Positions 43,384 to 52,055 of a DNA stretch of 64,000 nucleotides are shown piece after piece (within the stretch, counting starts at the first letter, position 1; the number at the start of each line of letters is the position of its first letter). Source of the stretch: Maricaulis sp048270265 (GTDB taxonomy: Bacteria; Pseudomonadota; Alphaproteobacteria; Caulobacterales; Maricaulaceae); the NCBI RefSeq assembly GCF_048270265.1, contig NZ_JBLWTD010000008.1, positions 62,001 through 126,000 of the forward strand. The letters are read 5' to 3'. The notes under the pieces were generated by a model that was given only the letters and a program-made list of their open reading frames with translations, was not told the origin of the DNA and searched no databases. A program made the translations under genes and the position numbers.

Positions 43384-44126
43384 TGCGAGCCGATCTCTAC
43401 CTGGTGCAGCATGGTCTGATCGAGACCCGGGCGAAGGCCCAGGAAGCCATCGCGGCTGGCATGGTCACAGTCGATGGTGAAACCATCACGAAGGCGTCGC
43501 ACAAGATTGCCGAGGGTGCCGTCGTGCAGGCCCGGCCTGCGCATCCCTATGTTTCCCGTGCAGCGCTCAAGCTGGTGGCCGGGCTCGACCGCTTCGGAAT
43601 CGATCCGGCCGGCCGTACCTGTCTGGATGTCGGATCATCGACCGGGGGCTTCACCCAGGTCCTGCTCGAGCGCGGGGCGAGCCGCGTGTATGCGGTCGAT
43701 GTCGGCCGTGATCAGCTTCATCCGAGCTTGCGCAGCGATTCCCGTGTCGTTTCCATGGAGGGGGTGGATGCGCGGTCATTGACCGGCTCCGCTTTCACGC
43801 AGGCACCTTCGCTGATCGTTTGTGACGCCAGCTTCATTTCCTTGCTGAAAGTGATCCCCAGGCCAATGTCCCTGGCGGCAAACCAGGCTGATTTGATCGC
43901 GCTGATCAAACCCCAGTTCGAGGTCGGCAAGGCCGGGGTCGGCCGGGGCGGGCTGGTGAAAAGCGCAAAGGAGCGCGCGCGTGCAGTCTGCGAGGTCCGG
44001 GCCGCGCTGGATGGCCTCGAAGGCTTCGTTGTGTCCGAGGTCATGGAGTGTCCGGTGAAGGGAGGTGACGGCAATCAGGAGTACCTAATTGCCGCCCACC
44101 GGAATGTCGATTCGGATTCAGCGTGA
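43383..44126 (+). CDS. tlyA: TlyA-family rRNA 2'-O-methyltransferase
   Basis: 247 residues. N-terminal S4 RNA-binding domain (RADLYLVQHGLIETRAKAQE) and C-terminal FtsJ-like methyltransferase: LDVGSSTGGFTQVLLERG binds S-adenosylmethionine and CDASFISLLKVIP plus IKPQFEVGKAGVGRGG carry the catalytic region. TlyA methylates 16S/23S rRNA and is also annotated as hemolysin A; the rRNA role is the sound one. Convergent with the glycine-zipper gene, 13 bp away. Confidence 0.95.
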   Translation: MRADLYLVQHGLIETRAKAQEAIAAGMVTVDGETITKASHKIAEGAVVQARPAHPYVSRAALKLVAGLDRFGIDPAGRTCLDVGSSTGGFTQVLLERGASRVYAVDVGRDQLHPSLRSDSRVVSMEGVDARSLTGSAFTQAPSLIVCDASFISLLKVIPRPMSLAANQADLIALIKPQFEVGKAGVGRGGLVKSAKERARAVCEVRAALDGLEGFVVSEVMECPVKGGDGNQEYLIAAHRNVDSDSA

Positions 44127-44139
44127 TGGTGAATCAAAT

Positions 44140-44847
44140 CTATTGAACGTAGGTGTCGTAAGGCCGCCAGATATTGTCGGCGCCCTGGCACATATAGACC
44201 TGTTCCGTGACCGTCTGGCCGTACTCACCCATGCGGCGGGTCGAGGTCCACTGGCAATTCCAGTCCTGTGCATTGGTCTCGTAGATGCGGGCATCCGGAC
44301 CGGGCTCGCTACCGCCCAGGAGCTGGGTCGAGGAGTAGGAGTCATACCCGTCGACATAACCGTAATCACTGCCATCATCGCGATAGGCCTGGGTCGGATA
44401 ACCGCGATAGCCCTGATCCTGGTAGGAATTGTCGGCATAGCCGGGCTTGCCGGGATAAGCCTCGTAATCGTCATAGCTGGAGTAGCGGCTGGTATTGCAG
44501 TCGCCACCGCCGGCAATGCCGGCACCGATCAGGGCGCCGACACCGGCACCGGCAATGGTGCCGACTTCCTCGGCATTGCCCCGGTCATGGCCGCGATTGC
44601 GTCCACGCCCGCGGTAAGGGTCGTGATGGCGGCGGCCGCCGCGGCGGTAATTGGGCTGGTTGTTGGAATCGTCGGCCAGTTCATTGCCGATCACGGCGCC
44701 AAGAATACCGCCAATGATGGCGCCGGCGACCTGACGGTCTCCGCGCTGGGCCTCGCAATCGCGATAATTCTGTGCCTGGGCCGATGCCATGGGGGTCACG
44801 ACAGCGAAGGCTGAGGCGGCGAGCAGGGCGGTTTTCAGCATTTTCAT
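44140..44847 (-). CDS. Exported glycine-zipper protein
   Basis: 235 residues. Signal peptide (KTALLAASAFAVVTPMASAQ), two short glycine-zipper segments (VAGAIIGGILGAVIGNELA and VGTIAGAGVGALIGAGIAGG) flanking an Arg/His-rich stretch, then a Tyr/Asp-rich region, and a C-terminal module CQWTSTRR ... TEQVYMCQGADNIWRPYD. This module recurs in the gene at 45042-46505 as CRWGDAE ... YDQVRMCRD ... W. Membrane association through the zippers is likely. Function unknown; the pair are paralogues. AGGAGA precedes the ATG. Confidence 0.8.
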   Translation of the reverse strand: MKMLKTALLAASAFAVVTPMASAQAQNYRDCEAQRGDRQVAGAIIGGILGAVIGNELADDSNNQPNYRRGGRRHHDPYRGRGRNRGHDRGNAEEVGTIAGAGVGALIGAGIAGGGDCNTSRYSSYDDYEAYPGKPGYADNSYQDQGYRGYPTQAYRDDGSDYGYVDGYDSYSSTQLLGGSEPGPDARIYETNAQDWNCQWTSTRRMGEYGQTVTEQVYMCQGADNIWRPYDTYVQ

Positions 44848-44982
44848 GTCAGTCTCCTGGCGTGGGCAGGCCATTTCTGGCCCGACTTTCAGCCATACTA
44901 TAGGTCAGCGCCGATGAGCCGAGGATGAACGATGTTCATCCATCTGCAAAGCGCATACCGCGACGTCCAGGGCGAGACGCCC

Positions 44983-45017
44983 AAAAAAGAGGCCGGACCT
45001 TGCCGGTCCGGCCTCTT
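44983..45017 (-). terminator. Strong intrinsic terminator for the Arg-rich exported gene
   Basis: Perfect 13-bp stem (44987-44999 with 45005-45017, five-base loop). On the minus strand it is followed by six T (complement of 44983-44988). It ends the transcript of 45042-46505 and separates it from 44140-44847. Confidence 0.9.
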
Positions 45018-45041
45018 GATCCTGGCGGGTAACCTGCCGGA

Positions 45042-46505
45042 CTATTGCTGCCGGGCGACTTCCCAGTCGCCATAGGCGTCACGGCACATGCGGACCTGGT
45101 CGTAATTATACGTCCCGTCCGGCATGTAGATTTCCGCATCACCCCAACGGCATTCCGTATTGGCATAGGTATAGCTGTCGCGGATCACGATGCTGCCACG
45201 CACGCCCGAATAGGGATTGCCCCAGTAATAGGGTTGCCCGTTTTCGAAGGCGTAGTTCATCGCATACTGATACTGGACCTTGTCGCAGTCATCGAGCTGG
45301 CTGACGGCGGAGCCGAGCACGGCCCCGAAACCGGCGCCGAGCAGGATACCTGCACCGACATTGTCACCATCGGCGGCCGCGCCACCAATAATGGCACCGA
45401 GGATTGCGCCGACCGCAGCCCCGTCGCCATTGCGATCATAACGGCAGGCGCCGTCATAATAGGCGAACTGGCGGGTGTTGTAGCCATGGTCGTAATAGCG
45501 CGAATTATAGCGCCACCGCGTCGACGGGCCGTAATGACCGTAATAACGCGAATTGTTCCAGCCGACGTTCAGATGCGGCACCCACCGGATACTGCTGCGG
45601 TGGTCGGAGCGGTAGAAAGCATGGCGCCGCTGGGCAAATTCATGACGGCGGCTGTTATTGCGGTAACCGTTATGGCGCACTGCCGGACGGGGATTGTGCG
45701 CGCTTGGCCGCGTATCGCGCCGGCTGTAGCGGGGATCGCGGCCGGGCCTTGTGGATGGCCGCGAAGACGGGCGGTGTGATCCCGTTCTCGGGTCGCGCGG
45801 ATTATGGGCGCCATCACGTCCTGGACGCGTAGTCGGCCGGTTGACGCCGGATCTCGGACCGCGCGGGTTGGTCACCACATCACGCCCGGGACGGGTGGCG
45901 GGCCGGCTGGAGCCTGGCCGCTGGCCGCGTGGATTGGTGACGCCGGATCTCGGGCCGCGCGGGTTTGTCGCCACATCGCGTCCGGGCCTGGTGGCAGGGC
46001 GGCTGGAGCCTGAACCCGGGCCACGCGGATTGGTGACGCCATTTGCGCCGCGGCGTGTATCGGTCCGGTTGGAACCGGTTGCGCGGCGATCGCTGCCGCG
46101 GACGGCGGGCGGTTGAACGCTGCGATCACTGCGGCCGGTCGAGGAGCCGCCGCGATTCTGCCATCGGTCCCCGCGCGGCTCGCTCCGGTCGGAGCGCGCT
46201 GCGGGGCGGGCATCGCCGCGATTGTCCTGACGGGAAGGGCGTGATGCCGGCTGTTCGTTCCGCGAACTGCGGGCAGGTGGTGCCGAAGAGGGCTGCGAAC
46301 GCTGACCGCGATCGGCTCGCTGATTGCCGCGCCCGCGATCGCTATCGCTGCGCGTGCGGCGGGGCGATTGATCCTCGGAGGATGCGGATCGGCCCGACCC
46401 ATTGCGTTCGTGGCGACCCTGCGCTTCGGCTGCATCGGTAAATGCAAGGCCAGGCATCAGGATCAGCGCTACCGCTGTGGCAGTGAGCAGGCTGAATTTG
46501 GTCAT
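45042..46505 (-). CDS. Exported arginine-rich repeat protein with glycine zipper and C-terminal Cys/Trp module
   Basis: 487 residues. Signal peptide (FSLLTATAVALILMPGLAF). Residues ~30-160 are Arg/Ser-rich. Residues ~158-258 contain four imperfect ~22-residue repeats built on TNPRGPRSG and RPATRPGRD. Residues ~290-350 are Arg/Tyr/His-rich. Residues 362-402 are a glycine zipper (AVGAILGAIIGGAAADG, VGAGILLGAGFGAVLGSA). The last 40 residues (CRWGDAEIYMPDG, YDQVRMCRDAYGDWE) match the neighbouring exported protein. ATG 46505 has AAGGAG at 9-base spacing, better than the upstream ATG at 46523. A DNA-, LPS- or envelope-binding role is conceivable; none is established. Confidence 0.75.
   Translation of the reverse strand: MTKFSLLTATAVALILMPGLAFTDAAEAQGRHERNGSGRSASSEDQSPRRTRSDSDRGRGNQRADRGQRSQPSSAPPARSSRNEQPASRPSRQDNRGDARPAARSDRSEPRGDRWQNRGGSSTGRSDRSVQPPAVRGSDRRATGSNRTDTRRGANGVTNPRGPGSGSSRPATRPGRDVATNPRGPRSGVTNPRGQRPGSSRPATRPGRDVVTNPRGPRSGVNRPTTRPGRDGAHNPRDPRTGSHRPSSRPSTRPGRDPRYSRRDTRPSAHNPRPAVRHNGYRNNSRRHEFAQRRHAFYRSDHRSSIRWVPHLNVGWNNSRYYGHYGPSTRWRYNSRYYDHGYNTRQFAYYDGACRYDRNGDGAAVGAILGAIIGGAAADGDNVGAGILLGAGFGAVLGSAVSQLDDCDKVQYQYAMNYAFENGQPYYWGNPYSGVRGSIVIRDSYTYANTECRWGDAEIYMPDGTYNYDQVRMCRDAYGDWEVARQQ
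45732..46034 (-). repeat. In-frame Arg/Pro/Gly codon repeats
   Basis: Four imperfect copies of about 66 bp encoding the TNPRGPRSG-RPATRPGRD unit. The nucleotide sequence repeats as well as the protein, so recombinational copy-number change is likely. Not a CRISPR array: copies are contiguous, in frame and have no spacers. Confidence 0.75.
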
Positions 46506-46613
46506 TGTTGGAGGCTCCTTCATGACAGCTTTCCGGGAATCCTCGCCCGAGTTTGGAGCAGGTTAACCAAATCTTGATGAGCCGGGGATGAACGCGCCCT
46601 TCATGTTCATGAG

Positions 46614-47705
46614 TCAGTAGGCGGATTGTCCGGCATGGCGCAGCTTCTGATCGGCCAGCACGATGGCCGCCATCGCCTCGCCCACAGGCACGGCCCGGAT
46701 GCCGACGCAGGGGTCGTGGCGGCCGCGAGTCTCGATCACCGTTTCCTCGAAATCGCGATCCAGCGTGCGGCGTTCGATACGGATCGAGGAAGTCGGTTTG
46801 ACGGCAAAACGGATCACAAGGTCCTGTCCGGTCGAAATTCCGCCGAGCACGCCGCCATTATGGTTGGACAGGAAGACGGGGCCGTCCTCGCCCATCCGCA
46901 TCTCGTCGGCGGCCTCTTCGCCGCGCATCGCCGCCGATCCGAAACCGGCTCCGATCTCGACGCCCTTGACGGCGTTGATCGTCATCATGGCGGCAGCCAT
47001 TTCGCTGTCCAGCTTGGCATAGACCGGCGCGCCCCAGCCGGCCGGCAGGCCGGAGACGACGACCTCGACGATGGCACCGGTCGAGGAACCCTCACTACGC
47101 AGGGTGTCCATGTCGGCTGCCCACAACTCGGCGGTCGCGGCATCGGGGCAGAAGAATGGATTGTTTGCGACTTCCTCCCAGTCCCAGCGGTCGCGCTCGA
47201 TGGCGCGGGCACCGACCTGGACCAGCGCAGCGCGAATGCTGATCCCGTCGCCCAGAACCTTGCGCGCGACCCCGCCGGCCGCGACGCGCGAGGCCGTTTC
47301 GCGGGCCGAGGAGCGTCCTCCACCCCGATAATCGCGCACACCATATTTCATGTCATAGACATAATCGGCATGGCCTGGCCGCCATTTGTCGCGGATATCG
47401 CCATAATCCCTGGAGCGCGCATCCTGGTTTTCGATCATCAGGCTGATCGGGGTACCGGTCGTGACCGGGCCGCCGGTGCGATCATCGCTGAACGTGCCGG
47501 ACAGGATGCGAACCTGGTCGGGTTCCTGGCGCGGGGTGACATGGCGCGAGGTGCCGGGCCGGCGCAGGTCGAGCCAGGGCTGCAGGTCGGCCTCGCTCAG
47601 CGGGATTCCCGCCGGGCAGCCGTCGACAATGGCGCCGATGGCGGGGCCGTGGCTTTCGCCCCAGGTGGTAACCCTGAACAAATGTCCGAATGTGTTGTGT
47701 GACAT
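46614..47705 (-). CDS. aroC: Chorismate synthase
   Basis: 363 residues. FMN-dependent last step of the shikimate pathway. Signatures GHLFRVTTWGESHGPAIGAI, RRPGTSRHVTPRQEPD, and GRSSARETASRVAAGGVARK; the late DPCVGIRAVPVGEAM region fits. Full length. Immediately after a large gap from the Arg-rich gene (108 bp). Upstream is a J-domain gene on the same strand, 48 bp away. Confidence 0.97.
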   Translation of the reverse strand: MSHNTFGHLFRVTTWGESHGPAIGAIVDGCPAGIPLSEADLQPWLDLRRPGTSRHVTPRQEPDQVRILSGTFSDDRTGGPVTTGTPISLMIENQDARSRDYGDIRDKWRPGHADYVYDMKYGVRDYRGGGRSSARETASRVAAGGVARKVLGDGISIRAALVQVGARAIERDRWDWEEVANNPFFCPDAATAELWAADMDTLRSEGSSTGAIVEVVVSGLPAGWGAPVYAKLDSEMAAAMMTINAVKGVEIGAGFGSAAMRGEEAADEMRMGEDGPVFLSNHNGGVLGGISTGQDLVIRFAVKPTSSIRIERRTLDRDFEETVIETRGRHDPCVGIRAVPVGEAMAAIVLADQKLRHAGQSAY

Positions 47706-47753
47706 GGTCGATCCGCGCGCTTTTGGTGACCATAGTCGGCCCGGGGCCCGACG

Positions 47754-48260
47754 TCACGCTGCCGACTGTGCCTTGCGGATCCATCGCGCGAAGCGGGCAT
47801 TGGCCGAGGGGCGGGAGAAGGCCTCGATAAAATCGTCAAGGGGTTCGAAGTCGGCGGGGCCTGGCGTTGCGGCCGCCCCGGGAGCTGCGGCCAGTATCCG
47901 GACCTGGATCATGATATCAGGCTCCCCGACGGCCTGCAGGCTGGTGCCATCGGCCACGCCGGGCGGAATGCGCAGCAGGATTGCCCGGTCGCCTGAACGC
48001 AGGGAGCGAGTCAGCCCGCGCCGGGCCTGTTCCGCGCTGATTTCCACTTCCATGCACGCGGGCAAATGCCGTTCGAGAAAGCGGATGGCCTCGACGATGA
48101 ATGCGAGCCGAGTGAGCGCTTCGGGCGTGGGCTCGGTGGTGTCGGGGTGGAGCGTCTTGACCTCGTCGCGGAACCGGGCTTTCGCCGCGATCAACCCGGC
48201 GCCCGGCTCGAGGCCGAACGCAGCATAGGCCGCAGAAACTGTCAAAACGCGCGATGTCAT
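47754..48260 (-). CDS. J-domain protein
   Basis: 168 residues. The N-terminal ~75 residues form a J-domain: SAAYAAFGLEPGAGLIAAKA, then FRDEVKTLHPDTTEP with the HPD that activates DnaK. The C-terminus is a short DnaJ-type substrate region (GDRAILLRIPPGVADGTSL), as in class III/curved-DNA-like J-proteins. No zinc finger. Precedes aroC on the same strand and is divergent from pdxH. Confidence 0.85.
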   Translation of the reverse strand: MTSRVLTVSAAYAAFGLEPGAGLIAAKARFRDEVKTLHPDTTEPTPEALTRLAFIVEAIRFLERHLPACMEVEISAEQARRGLTRSLRSGDRAILLRIPPGVADGTSLQAVGEPDIMIQVRILAAAPGAAATPGPADFEPLDDFIEAFSRPSANARFARWIRKAQSAA

Positions 48261-48348
48261 CCTGCTTCGATAGCGCAAGAAGATTCCTGAAAGGTTGACG
48301 CCGCCCGCGACGGGCGTAGGAAAGCGTCATGCCGTGGGAGATCGTGCG

Positions 48349-49017
48349 ATGACCGATAAAAGCCTGATACCGCCAAGCCCGGACGCGGCCGAATATGCCC
48401 GGACCAACGAGGCCAACGCGGTTGAAATCTTCGACCGTGACGAGCCGTTTGAGCTGTTTGCCGAATGGCTTGCGGATGCCCGGAAGAGGGAAGTGAACGA
48501 CCCCAATGCGATGGCGCTGGCGACGGTCGACGCGGAGGGCATGCCCGATGTCCGGATGGTGCTTTTGAAGGATGTCGACCGGGGCGGCTTTGTTTTCTAC
48601 ACCAATCTGGGCAGCGCCAAGGGGCAGCAGCTGGCCGCCAATCCGGTCGCCGCCCTGTGCTTTCACTGGAAATCGCTGCGGCGACAGGTGCGTGTGCGCG
48701 GCCCCGTCGAGCCGGTGACCGCGGAAGAGGCCGATGAGTATTTTGCATCGCGGGCCCGCAACAGCCGCATCGGTGCCTGGGCGTCGACCCAGTCACGGCC
48801 GCTGGAAAGCCGGTTCGCGCTGGAAAAGGCGGTCGCACAGCAGGCGGCACGCTTCGGTCTTGGCGAAGTGCCGCGGCCCGAGCATTGGTCCGGCTTCCGG
48901 CTTCGCCCGACACGGCTGGAGTTCTGGCGCGACCGGCCATTCCGTCTTCACGACCGTTTGGTGTTCTCTCGCTCCGATTCAGCCTCGTCCTGGACGAGCA
49001 ATCGGCTATACCCTTGA
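48349..49017 (+). CDS. pdxH: Pyridoxamine 5'-phosphate oxidase
   Basis: 222 residues. FMN enzyme making pyridoxal 5'-phosphate. Motifs: MALATVDAEGMPDVRMVLLK, GFVFYTNLGSAKGQQLAANP, QVRVRGPVEPVTAEEADEYF and the C-terminal HWSGFRLRPTRLEFW with FRLHDR. GGGAG precedes the ATG. Divergent from the J-domain gene. Confidence 0.96.
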   Translation: MTDKSLIPPSPDAAEYARTNEANAVEIFDRDEPFELFAEWLADARKREVNDPNAMALATVDAEGMPDVRMVLLKDVDRGGFVFYTNLGSAKGQQLAANPVAALCFHWKSLRRQVRVRGPVEPVTAEEADEYFASRARNSRIGAWASTQSRPLESRFALEKAVAQQAARFGLGEVPRPEHWSGFRLRPTRLEFWRDRPFRLHDRLVFSRSDSASSWTSNRLYP

Positions 49018-49044
49018 TGCTAGAAGCCACCGGGAGGGGCTGAC

Positions 49045-49851
49045 ATGGCACGGATTATCGAACTTTTGCGAATGGCGATCGACATCGCGGTGGCGCTCTG
49101 CGCTATGCTGGTGCTGATGATCCCGCTCTGGTTCGCCCTGGCGGCGTTCGGCACCAAATGGGAATTCTGGGACTGGCAGACCGGTCTCAACGCGATGACC
49201 CATGTCTGGGGCATGCGCCTGTTGCTCGCCGGCCTGGTTGCGGGCGTTCTGACGCTGATTGTCCTGGGTGTTTTCCGGCTCACGGCCGGGGAGGGTTATG
49301 GCAATTGGAGCAGCGCCATCGCGGTGACGCTGATTGCCGTGGCCGGCCTGTATTGGGCCATGCAGGTCGACCAGCTCAAGGCGGCCGATCCGGCCATTCT
49401 CGACGTTACGACCGACTTTGCTGAACCGCCCAATTTCTCGTCAGCATTCATCTCGCGCCGATCCGGCCTTGATGCGAGCCTGGACTATGCAGGCAAGACC
49501 GGCCGTGACGGGCAGCCATTGCCGCAATTGCAGGCGGCGCACTACCCGCAAATCAGGACCCTGCATCTCGACGAATCTGTCGATACAGCCTTCGCCCGCG
49601 CGCTCGAACTGGCGCGTGTCCAGGGATGGCGTGTCAGCACGGCATCCCGGCAGGCCGGCATGTTTGAAGCCGGTGCGGAAAGTCTCTGGTACGGATTTCG
49701 CGATGACATGGTCGTGCGGATCCGGTCGGACGAGGCCGGCGGCAGCCTTGTCGACGTGCGCTCACTGGCGCGTCAGCCCGTGCATGATCTCGGCCGGAAC
49801 GCGGATCGGGTGCAGGAATTCCTGGTCTTGCTGGATTCGCCTCAGCCCTGA
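49045..49851 (+). CDS. DUF1499-family membrane protein
   Basis: 268 residues. Three N-terminal TM segments (VALCAMLVLMIPLWFALAAF, MRLLLAGLVAGVLTLIVLGV, AIAVTLIAVAGLYWAMQ) and a soluble C-terminal DUF1499 domain (ALELARVQGWRVSTASRQAG, ESLWYGFRDDMVVRIR, VDVRSLARQPVHDLGRNA). DUF1499 function is unknown. Starts 27 bp after pdxH. Overlaps the convergent metallo-hydrolase gene by 10 bp. Confidence 0.85.
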   Translation: MARIIELLRMAIDIAVALCAMLVLMIPLWFALAAFGTKWEFWDWQTGLNAMTHVWGMRLLLAGLVAGVLTLIVLGVFRLTAGEGYGNWSSAIAVTLIAVAGLYWAMQVDQLKAADPAILDVTTDFAEPPNFSSAFISRRSGLDASLDYAGKTGRDGQPLPQLQAAHYPQIRTLHLDESVDTAFARALELARVQGWRVSTASRQAGMFEAGAESLWYGFRDDMVVRIRSDEAGGSLVDVRSLARQPVHDLGRNADRVQEFLVLLDSPQP

Positions 49852-50750
49852 GCGCGGAGCCGGAAAACGGCCGTCAGGCTCGGCTCGTCATCGCATTCAA
49901 CAGCCCCGGTTTCGACCAGGTGAATCATATGGGCGAGGATCGAGTGCGCGGCGGCCGGGTGCAGGCGCTTGTCGACATGGGTGTAGATGGCGGCAACCAG
50001 CTCCGGCACACGGTGCGGCCCCGAGGCCAGGTGCTCGACGATCTGCTGTTCCCGCTTCAGCCGGTGGTCGATATAGGCCTGTACGAATTCGGAAGGGTTC
50101 TCGACCGCCGGGCCATGGGTTGGCCAGAGCCGGTCAAAATTGCGGTCGCGCACCCGCGCCAACTCCCTCAGATAATCGCCCATATGGCCATCGGGCGGGC
50201 TGATGACGCTGGTCGACCAGGCCATGACATGGTCGCCGCTGAAAAGGATGTTCTCCTCCTCCAGCGCGTAGCAGACATGGTTGGAGGTGTGGCCGGGCGT
50301 GTGCAGCGCCTCGAGGGTCCAGCCCGGGCCGCTGAAGCGTTCGCCATCTGACAGTTCGATATCCGGTTGGAAACCGACATCATCGCCGGCTTCAAGCCGC
50401 ACTTCGCCGCCAGCGGGCAGGACGCTCTGGGCGCCGAAGCCATAGACCTTGGCGCCGTGCTTTTCCGCGAGAGGGCGGGCCAGCGGGGAATGGTCGAGAT
50501 GGTGGTGGGTGACGAAGACATGGGTGACGCGCTCGCCGGCAAGTGCCGCGTCGAGCGCAGCCTCGTGCACGGGGTCAAACGGGCCGGGATCGATGACCGC
50601 AACCTCGCCATGACCGATGATGTAGACGCCGGTTCCGGTATAGGTGAATGGGCCTGGATTGGGGGCGATCACTCGCCGGACAGCAGGTGAAATGGTTTCG
50701 CAGACGCCGTATTCGACATCGGTTTTCTGTCGGAAGGGGATGCTTGTCAT
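49842..50750 (-). CDS. Metallo-beta-lactamase-fold hydrolase (LACTB2-like)
   Basis: 302 residues. The zinc-binding THHHLDHSPLA, then HTPGHTSNH and FSGDHVMAW give the five expected metal ligands. A C-terminal helical winged region (RVPELVAAIYTHVDKRLHPA) is typical of LACTB2-like ribonuclease/hydrolases. The start overlaps the ATP-grasp-like gene by 4 bp, so the two are co-transcribed. Confidence 0.9.
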   Translation of the reverse strand: MTSIPFRQKTDVEYGVCETISPAVRRVIAPNPGPFTYTGTGVYIIGHGEVAVIDPGPFDPVHEAALDAALAGERVTHVFVTHHHLDHSPLARPLAEKHGAKVYGFGAQSVLPAGGEVRLEAGDDVGFQPDIELSDGERFSGPGWTLEALHTPGHTSNHVCYALEEENILFSGDHVMAWSTSVISPPDGHMGDYLRELARVRDRNFDRLWPTHGPAVENPSEFVQAYIDHRLKREQQIVEHLASGPHRVPELVAAIYTHVDKRLHPAAAHSILAHMIHLVETGAVECDDEPSLTAVFRLRAQG

Positions 50751-51691
50751 GAGCGTGTTCGTTGTTCCAGCGCGGCTGAGGGATGCAGAAAATCCAGGAA
50801 GGCTGCCGCCAGCCGTTTGGTCACCCGTATCTTATCGTCCATCGCCATGGCAATTGGTGGCCCCATGTCGGTCTTGTTGACATCGACCACGTAAAGTCGG
50901 CCATCGCTCTTGTCGCGCAACACATCGAGCCCGCCCCAGTCGAGTTGCATCGCACGCGCGAAAGCCGCCAGTTGCGCCTGTTCCGATGCGGACAGGACCG
51001 TATGCGTCTCGACGACTTCCACGCCTGCATTCGAATTCGCGAACCGGTCACTGCGGGCACGCCGCTTGAGAATCACGAGCGGAATCCGGCCACCAACGGT
51101 CGGGCAGCGCAGGTCTTCGACCAGGTCGCCGGCGATCGAATTGTCGATCAGCTTCTGATAGACGAAGCCGGGTTCGGCCGCACAGGGGGCCTGGATGATC
51201 TGGCCGTCATGGGCCCCGTTGGCTTCCGACTTGCGCACCAGTTCGCCGGTGAATTGGGTCGGGTCCACATTCAGCGGGTAGCCGAAACACTGTTCAAACA
51301 CGGTCCCGACATGGCTCTTGGCAATGCTCTGGCAGTCGCGATTGATCGCGCGGGCACTGGCGGGTGACTCCACGGCGCCGGAGATGGTCGAGTCGTCGAA
51401 GAAGAAAACGGCGTCGGCCTCGCTTTCCGATTTGGCGATCCGGGCCCCGGCTGCGTGCAGCACGGACCATATCAGATACCAGGGCCGCGGCCGGTCGGGT
51501 GCAAACCAGATTTTTGGCCCAGATCGGGACGAGCGGCGCATGCGCCAGCCTTCGACGACGAAGTAGAAGGGAAACCAGGACAGGACTTCACCGACAAGGC
51601 CGGGATCAAGGCGCAGGCGTGCTCCGGTCTTCTTGACGGTAACGACGCCATCCCCGAATTCGAAATCCTTCCACCAAAGCGCGCGATGCAT
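50747..51691 (-). CDS. ATP-grasp-like protein of unknown function
   Basis: 314 residues. The C-terminal third resembles an ATP-grasp end: QLDWGGLDVLRDKSDGRLYV followed by VDVNKTDMGPPIAMAMDD, with an Asp and Asn in metal-binding positions. A central GFVYQKLIDNSIAGDLVEDL fits the ATP-binding strand. The N-terminal ~90 residues (FGDGVVTVKKTGARLRLDP, then WYLIWSVLHAAG) are family-specific. MHRALWWKDFEFG at 51691 is the start; an upstream in-frame ATG at 51733 is less likely. Ligase activity is inferred only. Confidence 0.65.
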   Translation of the reverse strand: MHRALWWKDFEFGDGVVTVKKTGARLRLDPGLVGEVLSWFPFYFVVEGWRMRRSSRSGPKIWFAPDRPRPWYLIWSVLHAAGARIAKSESEADAVFFFDDSTISGAVESPASARAINRDCQSIAKSHVGTVFEQCFGYPLNVDPTQFTGELVRKSEANGAHDGQIIQAPCAAEPGFVYQKLIDNSIAGDLVEDLRCPTVGGRIPLVILKRRARSDRFANSNAGVEVVETHTVLSASEQAQLAAFARAMQLDWGGLDVLRDKSDGRLYVVDVNKTDMGPPIAMAMDDKIRVTKRLAAAFLDFLHPSAALEQRTRS

Positions 51692-52055
51692 GGCTGTGGC
51701 CCTTCCGGTTCTCACCCTGCGCATTCTAGGCACGAAGCGAACACGCGCAAATCACGCTCGTTCACGGACGGCGCGAAAATTGCGTGACCGATGTACTGGT
51801 TTGGTTTCGAGGTTGGGAATTTGAACGTCGCCCGGTTTCTAGGCAAGCGCCTTGTGCGCATATGTTGGATGCTGTTGCTACTTGCAGCGGCACAGCTGGC
51901 TGGTGCATTGATGGCCGACCAGCCGCCAACATCGCGAACTGCAGCTGTTCCGCCCTTGTCCGTCGAGAATGTTGCGATGCAGCGACATAGCCTTCATTGA
52001 CATCGTGTCTCTCAGACTGAAACTGCAACAAAACCCGGATTGAGCTCTATTCAGC
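51692..52055. other. 364-bp intergenic region upstream of oppB
   Basis: No convincing gene. A 70-codon plus-strand frame (51791-52000) with a hydrophobic middle has low third-position GC for this genome and no Shine-Dalgarno. A TTGACA at 51996-52001 could be the -35 of the oppB promoter, but the paired -10 is poor. Confidence 0.5.

Noticed and set aside
45732..46034. Regular repeats considered as CRISPR
   Set aside because: Copies are contiguous, in frame, with no unique spacers and inside a coding gene.
51791..52000. 70-codon frame with a hydrophobic segment upstream of oppB
   Set aside because: Third-codon GC near 50 percent, far below neighbours; no ribosome site; not accepted as a gene.
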